Shown here in pieces: positions 38,334 to 44,290 of a stretch of DNA of 44,290 nt (positions are counted from its first letter, which is position 1; each line of letters opens with the position of its first letter). The notes under the pieces were generated by a model that was not told the DNA's origin, did not search any database, and saw nothing but the letters and a program-made list of their open reading frames with translations. Made by a program: the position numbers and the translations under genes. Source of the DNA: Bacillota bacterium. GTDB lineage: Bacteria; Bacillota; Clostridia; Tissierellales; MES13. Location of the stretch: the NCBI GenBank assembly GCA_009711785.1, contig VENA01000028.1:1-44290 (forward strand), in the 5' to 3' direction.

Positions 38334-40358
38334 ATGAAAAGAATTTTATCGCTTGTTATTGTATTTGTTATGATATTAGGTTTATTTACATATACCTATG
38401 CTAATGATGTTGAGTATGTAAATGTAAAAGTTGATGGAAAAGTTGAAAGAGTTAAAAAAATAAATGTTTTAGTAAATGGAGAACCAATTAAATCAGATGT
38501 ACCTCCTGTTTTATATAATGAAAGAACTTTGGTTCCTGTAAGATTTGTTGCTAATTATCTTAATGCAGATATTAAATGGAATGGGGAAGATAAAGAGGTA
38601 TATATAAAAACGGCTCTAGATGAAATACTTTTAACAATAGATAGCTCAGATGTAATAATAAATGGTGAGAAGAGAAAAATCTCATATAATGTACCTGCAA
38701 AAATAATTAATGATAGAACGATGGTACCTTTAAGATTTGTATCTGAAGCTTTAGGATTTAAAGTTGGGTGGGACCAATCAACTTGGACAGGCACTTTAAA
38801 ATATGAAGTTGAAGAAATTACTGATATTGAAGTTGTTGAAAATGAAGATTATTTACCAAAGATTATTGTTAGTTCAACTGGAAAAGTAGGACATAAAGAA
38901 ATATATTTAGAAGACCCCTATAGACTCGTTATAGATATTCCAACAAGCAAGATAGATAAAGATTTATTAGATGGTAAAGCTGAGTTTGAAATAGATGTTG
39001 ATGAGTATCCAATTGAAGAGATAAGAGCTGGTCAATTTAAAGAAAACCCAGCAATAACAAGGGTAGTTATAGATTTAGAAAGATTTGTAGGTTATAACAT
39101 TAAAGACGTTAAAGATAATAAATTAGAGATATCTTTTACAAATAGAGTAGTTGAATTTAAAAAAGATGAAATAGATAATAGAGAAGCAATAATTATTAAA
39201 AATACTAATTTACCTGAGTATAATATTATGAGACTTTCTAATCCTGATAGAATAGTATTAGACTTTATGGACTCAATACTTGAAAGTGATAAAAGCAGTA
39301 TTGATATTGAAACGGATTTTATAAAGGGAATAAGAACATCACAATTTAGTCCTGATAGTTTCTATAATGAAAATGATAAAATTGTCAGAGCAGTATTAGA
39401 TGTTAAAGAGTTTGATAAGAGACCAAATTTTTCAATTGAGACAGATGATGAAGATATTATTGTATATGTGGATAATGAAGATTTTAAAAATATTTCCTAT
39501 GAAAAAGAAGATGTTATAGGTTCCTTTGAAATAGATTTAAAGAAAAGAACAAATTATGAAGTTCAATATAATGATAAAAGTAATATTATGAGCATTAAAG
39601 TAAGAAGTTCTAAGATAGATGTTGATAATGGAATGATTTTAATAGATGATAATTTAGTTGATAATATAGTTATAGAAAAGTCAGGAGGATATAAAAATAT
39701 AGATATACTCTTTAAAAATAATATTAGTTATGATGTAGACTCTAGAAGTAGAGATGATGAAATTGAGATTGAAGTAGTTTCAAAATCAAATAAATATAAT
39801 GATAAATTAATAGTAATTGATCCAGGACATGGAGGAAGTGACCCAGGTGCAATATCACCTACTGAGCATATCTATGAAAAGAAACTTAATCTAAAGGTAG
39901 CTAAGTATTTAAAAAGTGAATTAGAAAGACTTGGTTTTAAAACTTTAATGACCAGGGATAGCGATGAGTTTGTTGGACTTTATGATAGATCTGATATAGC
40001 TAATAATAATAATGCAGATGCTTTTATTAGTATTCATTTTAATGCCCATGATAATCCAGAAATTAAAGGTTTACAGACATTATATTGCCCAGCATATTAT
40101 AATGAGGAAAAGCTTGGGGATAACTATCCCTTCGCTGAAACAGTGCACAATAATCTTTTAGAAACTTTAGGACTTTTCGATAGGGATATAAAAAGAAGAC
40201 CTAAGTTAGTTGTAACTAGGGAAACTAAAATGGTAGCCGCTTTAGTAGAGTTAGGATTTTTAACTAATCCTGAGGATGAAAAAATAATAACCACTGATGA
40301 ATATTATAAAAAGGCTGCCAAGGCTTTAGCTAATGCTACTGTGGAATACTTTAAATAA
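38334..40358 (+). CDS. N-acetylmuramoyl-L-alanine amidase with stalk and AMIN domains
   Basis: This secreted cell wall hydrolase cuts the bond between muramic acid and the stem peptide. A signal peptide (residues 1 to about 23) is followed by a copper-amine-oxidase-N-like stalk with the repeated motif TLVPVRFVA / TMVPLRFVS, then AMIN-like beta domains that bind peptidoglycan. The C-terminal zinc amidase (Amidase_3, about residues 500-674) has DPGHGGSDPG, SIHFNAH and VELGFLTNPED. It has 674 residues. ATG 38334 is better spaced from GAGGAGGG than 38331 or 38319. It stands alone, with its own terminator, and may act in cell separation or spore development. Confidence 0.93.
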   Translation: MKRILSLVIVFVMILGLFTYTYANDVEYVNVKVDGKVERVKKINVLVNGEPIKSDVPPVLYNERTLVPVRFVANYLNADIKWNGEDKEVYIKTALDEILLTIDSSDVIINGEKRKISYNVPAKIINDRTMVPLRFVSEALGFKVGWDQSTWTGTLKYEVEEITDIEVVENEDYLPKIIVSSTGKVGHKEIYLEDPYRLVIDIPTSKIDKDLLDGKAEFEIDVDEYPIEEIRAGQFKENPAITRVVIDLERFVGYNIKDVKDNKLEISFTNRVVEFKKDEIDNREAIIIKNTNLPEYNIMRLSNPDRIVLDFMDSILESDKSSIDIETDFIKGIRTSQFSPDSFYNENDKIVRAVLDVKEFDKRPNFSIETDDEDIIVYVDNEDFKNISYEKEDVIGSFEIDLKKRTNYEVQYNDKSNIMSIKVRSSKIDVDNGMILIDDNLVDNIVIEKSGGYKNIDILFKNNISYDVDSRSRDDEIEIEVVSKSNKYNDKLIVIDPGHGGSDPGAISPTEHIYEKKLNLKVAKYLKSELERLGFKTLMTRDSDEFVGLYDRSDIANNNNADAFISIHFNAHDNPEIKGLQTLYCPAYYNEEKLGDNYPFAETVHNNLLETLGLFDRDIKRRPKLVVTRETKMVAALVELGFLTNPEDEKIITTDEYYKKAAKALANATVEYFK

Positions 40359-40363
40359 AATTT

Positions 40364-40399
40364 AAGGGTACAGCTAAAAAATTAGCTGATACCCTTTTT
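40364..40399 (+). terminator. Terminator after the amidase gene
   Basis: AAGGGTACAGCTAA (40364-40377) pairs with TTAGCTG-A-TACCCTT (40382-40396) with one bulged A, followed by TTT. Confidence 0.88.
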
Positions 40400-40454
40400 A
40401 TATTCACTATTATTTGGTATAGTAAATTCATAGGCTTTTAAGGGGGTAAATATA

Positions 40455-40982
40455 ATGGAAATAGGTGTAATCGCAGGATACTTATTAATATTTCTTGCAA
40501 GGGTAGTAGATGTATCTTTAGGTACTATAAGGATAATGATGATAGTTCAAGGAAGAAAACTACAGGCAGCTATAATAGGATTTTTTGAGGTAACAACATT
40601 TGTAGTTGCTTTAGGAGTTGTTGTAAATCAACTTGATGATATAGGAAATTTATTAGCATATTCATTAGGTTTTGCTTGTGGTAATTATGTGGGAAGTGTT
40701 TTAGAAGGAAAAATGGCCTTAGGTAACTTAACAGCTCAGATAATAATTAATAAAAACTATAAAGAAGTTGTAAATACATTAAGACAGGAAGGTTTTGGTG
40801 TTACTGTTTTAGAGGGTGAAGGTAAAAATGGTATAAGAAAGGTCTTAAAAGTTACTTTAAAAAGAAGAGATTTAAAAATATTACATGAAATAGTAGATGG
40901 TATACATAATGAGGCATTTATAACTGTTAGTGATGCTAAGTATATTAAAGGTGGATATTTTACAAAGTTAAAAAAGAAATAA
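40455..40982 (+). CDS. UPF0316 membrane protein (DUF5698 plus DUF2179)
   Basis: The 175-residue protein has an N-terminal membrane domain with about three hydrophobic segments (GVIAGYLLIFLARVVDVSLG, AAIIGFFEVTTFVVALGVVV and a third). A soluble C-terminal DUF2179 domain follows, ending VSDAKYIKGGYFTKLKKK. The family (B. subtilis YebE) has no known function; DUF2179 may bind a small ligand. The start ATG 40455 follows TAAGGGGG. It is separated from the amidase by a terminator and precedes gerM by 70 bases. Confidence 0.88.
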   Translation: MEIGVIAGYLLIFLARVVDVSLGTIRIMMIVQGRKLQAAIIGFFEVTTFVVALGVVVNQLDDIGNLLAYSLGFACGNYVGSVLEGKMALGNLTAQIIINKNYKEVVNTLRQEGFGVTVLEGEGKNGIRKVLKVTLKRRDLKILHEIVDGIHNEAFITVSDAKYIKGGYFTKLKKK

Positions 40983-41052
40983 GACAAATTAATCATAGTA
41001 TTCCTTCTTAGTTAATATAATTTATAAATAACAATAGTAGGGGGGGTACTAA

Positions 41053-42072
41053 ATGAAGTTTAAAAAAATTGTAATATTACTACTTTTGATAACTTTAATT
41101 TTTGGAGTGTACGGATGTGGAGCAATTGATAAGATGAAGGATATGGTATCTAAGGATACAAATGAGGATGTAGATATAGTAGATAGCCAAGAAGGATATG
41201 AAACTAGTATTGATGAGAATATGAGAAATACTGTTTTATATTATAAAAACGAAAATGGCTACCTAGTACCTGTAATGAGACAAATACCTTGGGAAGAAGG
41301 CATAGCTAAAGCTGCACTTAGAAATATTACAGATAGTCCTGCTATCAGAGAAGAAATAGATGTCATTGGATTAAATCCTATTCTGCCTGCAGGAACAAAA
41401 ATTAAGGGTATGGCTATAGATCCTGATACTGGATTATGCAGGGTTAATTTCACAGAAGAAGTATTAAATTATACTAATAAAGAAGATGAGCAAGGTTTAG
41501 TTAAAGGGGTAGTTTATACATTAACAGAGTTTCCTACAATTAATGAAGTACAATTTCTAGTAGGGGATGAAATATTGAATGAATTAAAATTTGGAACTAA
41601 TGTAGGAACTCCTCTTAAGAGAGAGAATATAAACTTAACAGAAAATGCAAATAATGACCAATCAAAAATAGTTGTATATTATAAGAGTACAACTAATGGT
41701 GAATATGAATATTACGTACCTGTAACTGTTCCTACAAGTGCTCCAGAACCTAATGTAATGTCAGCTCTTAATAAATTGTTTGAAGGACCTCCTGAACTTT
41801 CAGGACTTTATACTGATATTCCTGCAAGTATAGCTTTACAAGGTGTAGAAATAAAAGAGGGAATAGCTTATATTAATCTTTCAAATACTGCAATGGACAT
41901 TTTAAAGGATCAATCAGTGGTAGATTCAATGAATAAAAATATAGCTCTTACTTTAGATCAGTTTGAAGAAATAGAAAATGTTCAATTACTAATCAATGGT
42001 TCTACACTTGAAGAAGCAGGATTAAAGGCAACATCACCAGAAACAATGCCAGTATTTGCAAATACTTATTAA
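41053..42072 (+). CDS. gerM: GerM-like lipoprotein with two GerMN domains
   Basis: The 339-residue lipoprotein has a signal peptide ending in the lipobox VYGC (C22). Two GerMN domains follow, about residues 55-190 (VLYYKNENGYLVPV onward) and 205-335 (IVVYYKSTTNGEYEYYVPV onward). GerM is needed for normal sporulation and germination in B. subtilis, with a role at the engulfed spore coat or cortex. The start follows AGGGGGGG. The order gerM-rph-rdgB-yfcE equals that of B. subtilis gerM-rph-ysnA-ysnB. Confidence 0.92.
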   Translation: MKFKKIVILLLLITLIFGVYGCGAIDKMKDMVSKDTNEDVDIVDSQEGYETSIDENMRNTVLYYKNENGYLVPVMRQIPWEEGIAKAALRNITDSPAIREEIDVIGLNPILPAGTKIKGMAIDPDTGLCRVNFTEEVLNYTNKEDEQGLVKGVVYTLTEFPTINEVQFLVGDEILNELKFGTNVGTPLKRENINLTENANNDQSKIVVYYKSTTNGEYEYYVPVTVPTSAPEPNVMSALNKLFEGPPELSGLYTDIPASIALQGVEIKEGIAYINLSNTAMDILKDQSVVDSMNKNIALTLDQFEEIENVQLLINGSTLEEAGLKATSPETMPVFANTY

Positions 42073-42077
42073 TCTAA

Positions 42078-42110
42078 AAGGTAGCCTAAAGGGCTACCTT
42101 AATTTTTTTA
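42078..42110 (+). terminator. Terminator after gerM
   Basis: AAGGTAGCC pairs with GGCTACCTT around a short loop, followed by AATTTTTTT. Confidence 0.9.
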
Positions 42111-42112
42111 AT

Positions 42113-42142
42113 TGGTAAAACTTTAAAAGATTTGTTATTATA
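42113..42142 (+). promoter_or_regulatory. Candidate promoter of rph-rdgB-yfcE
   Basis: TTGGTA near 42113, a spacer of about 18 bases, then TATTAT. It lies directly after the gerM terminator and ahead of the rph ribosome site. Confidence 0.4.
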
Positions 42143-42196
42143 GTGTTGTATTGGGAAACAATAAATATAGATTATTTATATAGAGGAGAGATACAA

Positions 42197-42949
42197 ATGC
42201 AAAGAGTTGATAACAGAAATTATGATGAAATTAGAAAGGTTAAAATTACAAGGGATTATCTTAAACATCCCCAAGGATCAGTTTTAATTGAAATGGGAGA
42301 AACTAAGGTTATATGTACAGCTATGATAGATGATAGAGTACCTCCTTTTTTAAAAGGAACGGGGAAGGGATGGGTAACAGCAGAATATTCCATGCTTCCA
42401 GGTTCTACAATCACAAGAAAGAGAAGAGAAGTTACTAGAGGTAAACTTGAAGGAAGAACTCAAGAGATTAAAAGATTAATAGGAAGATCCTTTAGATCAG
42501 TGGTTGATTTAGATGAATTAGGAGAAAGAACAGTATGGATAGATTGTGATGTTATACAAGCTGATGGAGGAACAAGAACAGCTTCCATAACTGGTGGATT
42601 TGTTGCTTTAGTGGATGCTTTACATAGTTTATATGAAAATGAAGAAATAACTTATATACCTATAAGAAATTTTGTTTCAGCAATAAGTGTAGGTATAGTA
42701 AATGATGAAAGAGTACTTGATTTATGCTATGAAGAAGATTCAACAGCTAAAGTAGATATGAATGTTGTAATGACAGATAATAATGAGTTTATAGAAGTTC
42801 AAGGTACAGGGGAAGAAGCACCCTTTACTAGGGAAGATTTAAATGAGTTATTAAAATTAGCTGAAAAGGGTAATAATGAATTAGTTAATATACAAAAGGA
42901 AGCTTTAAAAGAGATAAGTAATTTAATAGGAAAAGCTAAAGAAGAATAA
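42197..42949 (+). CDS. rph: Ribonuclease PH
   Basis: RNase PH trims the 3' ends of tRNA precursors by phosphorolysis. The 250-residue protein begins [20 protein letters not shown] and has [52 protein letters not shown] and [11 protein letters not shown]. These are the family's conserved blocks, including phosphate-binding Arg residues. ATG 42197 follows GAGGAGAG at the correct distance; the longer in-frame start at 42143 adds 18 residues with no match to the family. rdgB follows after 12 bases. Confidence 0.96.
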   Translation: MQRVDNRNYDEIRKVKITRDYLKHPQGSVLIEMGETKVICTAMIDDRVPPFLKGTGKGWVTAEYSMLPGSTITRKRREVTRGKLEGRTQEIKRLIGRSFRSVVDLDELGERTVWIDCDVIQADGGTRTASITGGFVALVDALHSLYENEEITYIPIRNFVSAISVGIVNDERVLDLCYEEDSTAKVDMNVVMTDNNEFIEVQGTGEEAPFTREDLNELLKLAEKGNNELVNIQKEALKEISNLIGKAKEE

Positions 42950-42961
42950 GGGGAGTTTTAA

Positions 42962-43573
42962 ATGAAAAATAGAAGGATAATAGTTTCTAGTGGGAATAAA
43001 CATAAAATTGAAGAAATTAAAGATATATTAAAGGGACTTCCCTTTAATATACTTTCTAAGGATGAGGTAGGTCTAAAGGATTTAGATATCATAGAAGATA
43101 AAGAAACACTTAAAGAAAATGCAATAAAGAAAGCCTTAGAAGTATCTAAAAAAACTAAAGGCATTGTAATAGCCGATGACACAGGCTTATTTGTTGATAA
43201 GTTAGATGGAAGACCAGGTATATATTCAGCAAGATATGCCGGTGAGAATGCTACTTTTAAAGATAATAACGATTTACTTTTAAAAGAATTAAAAGGTATT
43301 TCCTTAGATAAAAGAACTGCTAAATTTATTACCGTTATAGCTATAGTAGATGGAGAAAATATAGAAACAGTTGTAGGTGAATGTAGGGGAAAAATAGGAT
43401 TTAATCTAAGAGGTGAAAATGGTTTTGGTTATGATCCTTTATTTATAGTGGATGATTATAATAAAACATTTGCTGAACTAGGAGAAGATATAAAAAATAA
43501 GATAAGTCATAGAGCCAATGCATTAGTTAAACTAAGGGATAAACTAAAAGATATGATAAAGGATGATAGATAG
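42962..43573 (+). CDS. rdgB: XTP/dITP diphosphatase
   Basis: This housekeeping enzyme removes dITP, XTP and related non-canonical nucleotides before they enter DNA or RNA. The 203-residue protein has SSGNKHKIEEI, ADDTGLFVDKLDGRPGIYS, GFGYDPLF and SHRANAL, the usual substrate and metal sites. The start ATG 42962 follows AAGGGGAG. Its stop overlaps the GTG start of the next gene by one base. In B. subtilis the orthologue is ysnA. Confidence 0.95.
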   Translation: MKNRRIIVSSGNKHKIEEIKDILKGLPFNILSKDEVGLKDLDIIEDKETLKENAIKKALEVSKKTKGIVIADDTGLFVDKLDGRPGIYSARYAGENATFKDNNDLLLKELKGISLDKRTAKFITVIAIVDGENIETVVGECRGKIGFNLRGENGFGYDPLFIVDDYNKTFAELGEDIKNKISHRANALVKLRDKLKDMIKDDR

Positions 43574-44049
43574 TGAAAGTAATTGTAATTAGTGACACCC
43601 ATGGGAATTTAGATGACAGCTTTGATTTACTTAGTAATTTAAAAGATATAGATATGTTAATACATTTAGGTGATTTTAGTAAAGATGTAGAGAAAATTAA
43701 TGAAGAGTTTGATTTAGAGGTTTATAATATCAAGGGTAATTGTGATATAGGTGATTATAATACAGAAGAAGAACAAATTATTAATCTAAAGGAAAAAAAA
43801 GTTTTATTAACCCATGGCCATAAATACGGAGTGAAAATGGGTATAGAGAGATTATACTATAAAGCTAAAGAGCTAAATGTGGACATGGTTTTATTTGGAC
43901 ATAGTCATGTTCCTATGAAAATTGAATATGATGACATTTTATTTTTCAATCCAGGAAGCATTACTTTACCTAGGAGAGGATCTAAAAGAAGTTATGGAGT
44001 AATAGAATTTAAAAGCAAACTAAAAACTAAAATAATAAATGTAGAATAA
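43573..44049 (+). CDS. yfcE: YfcE/MJ0936 family metallophosphoesterase
   Basis: The 158-residue protein shows the complete calcineurin-like metal site: ISDTHGN, HLGDFS, IKGNCD, LTHGHKYG and FGHSHVPM. Family members hydrolyse phosphodiesters in vitro; the natural substrate is unknown. It starts with GTG 43573, overlapping the rdgB stop by one base, behind AAAGGATGA. B. subtilis has ysnB in the same place. A weak hairpin, ATGGTAA/TTACCAT (44061-44090), follows. Confidence 0.92.
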   Translation: MKVIVISDTHGNLDDSFDLLSNLKDIDMLIHLGDFSKDVEKINEEFDLEVYNIKGNCDIGDYNTEEEQIINLKEKKVLLTHGHKYGVKMGIERLYYKAKELNVDMVLFGHSHVPMKIEYDDILFFNPGSITLPRRGSKRSYGVIEFKSKLKTKIINVE

Positions 44050-44142
44050 ACTTTTTAGTAATGGTAACAATAATATATAAAAATTACCATATATTTATTT
44101 AGAGTTTCCCCAAAATACAAATTTAAAATCGCCAAAGCACAG

Positions 44143-44290
44143 TTAAACAAAAGCTTTAGACATAATTAACTGTTGTGATTGCTTGATTTTATACAAGGGC
44201 TTAGGCATGAAATTTTCTATACCAGACATTGCTTTTTTTAATATTGTATAAATACCATCAACTAATGCATAATAATCAAATTCTGGTATG
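44143..44290 (-). CDS. C-terminal fragment of an unidentified protein (possible transposase)
   Basis: The minus-strand frame enters from the right edge and ends at a TAA (44143-44145), giving 48 residues. They include YYALVDGIYTILKKAMSGIE and KPLYKIKQSQQLIMSKAFV. I do not recognise it with confidence. The basic tail, and its position at the end of a gene cluster, leave a transposase possible but unproven. Confidence 0.4.
   Translation of the reverse strand, partial: IPEFDYYALVDGIYTILKKAMSGIENFMPKPLYKIKQSQQLIMSKAFV

Overview
The window is AT-rich chromosomal DNA of a spore-forming anaerobic Firmicute, most likely class Clostridia or Tissierellia. The grounds are the A/T-biased codon use, strong G-rich ribosome binding sites, frequent TTG and GTG starts, a clostridial-type single-chain PurL, and sporulation-linked genes (prkA-yhbH-spoVR, gerM). 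Nearly all genes lie on the + strand. The exceptions are a few small minus-strand genes in the gaps.

Layout. 3-194 is the 3' end of an AzgA-type purine permease, followed by a small minus-strand winged-helix gene. 623-877 is the purine control region: a sigma-A promoter, a guanine aptamer, a second aptamer of the ykkC/PRPP class, and one shared terminator. 958-11932 is the purine operon purL-purE-purC-purF-purM-purN-purH-purD, which carries most of the route from PRPP to IMP plus purD; purB and purK are not in the window. 11949-13105 holds two small minus-strand hypothetical genes and yerC. 13199-17699 is the prkA-yhbH-spoVR sporulation module. 17847-18200 is a minus-strand PII-like gene. 18482-23660 is pcrA (interrupted by an intein) and ligA. 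23867-27070 is gatCAB for Gln-tRNA amidation.

27071-28112 has no gene. It holds what looks like a short IS200/IS605-type element with no transposase, a terminator, and a long leader with CodY-like boxes. 28113-36156 is an oligopeptide ABC transporter (oppBCDF and two tandem oppA paralogues, each with a consensus promoter and terminator). 36209-38082 holds a 47-residue Cys-rich protein (minus strand) and a two-gene unit: a possible ADP-ribosyltransferase-like protein and an AIR-synthase/HypE-like protein. 38334-44049 is a cell wall amidase, a UPF0316 membrane protein, and gerM-rph-rdgB-yfcE. The last 148 bases are the 3' end of an unidentified minus-strand gene.

The gene order pur - yerC - pcrA - ligA - gatCAB, and separately gerM - rph - rdgB - yfcE, matches the order I recall for Bacillus subtilis. 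This is therefore an old conserved backbone with local insertions. The points most worth a second look are the tandem riboswitch, the PcrA intein with a degenerate GIY-YIG-like insert, the transposase-less IS200/IS605-like element, and the ART-like/AIRS-like gene pair.
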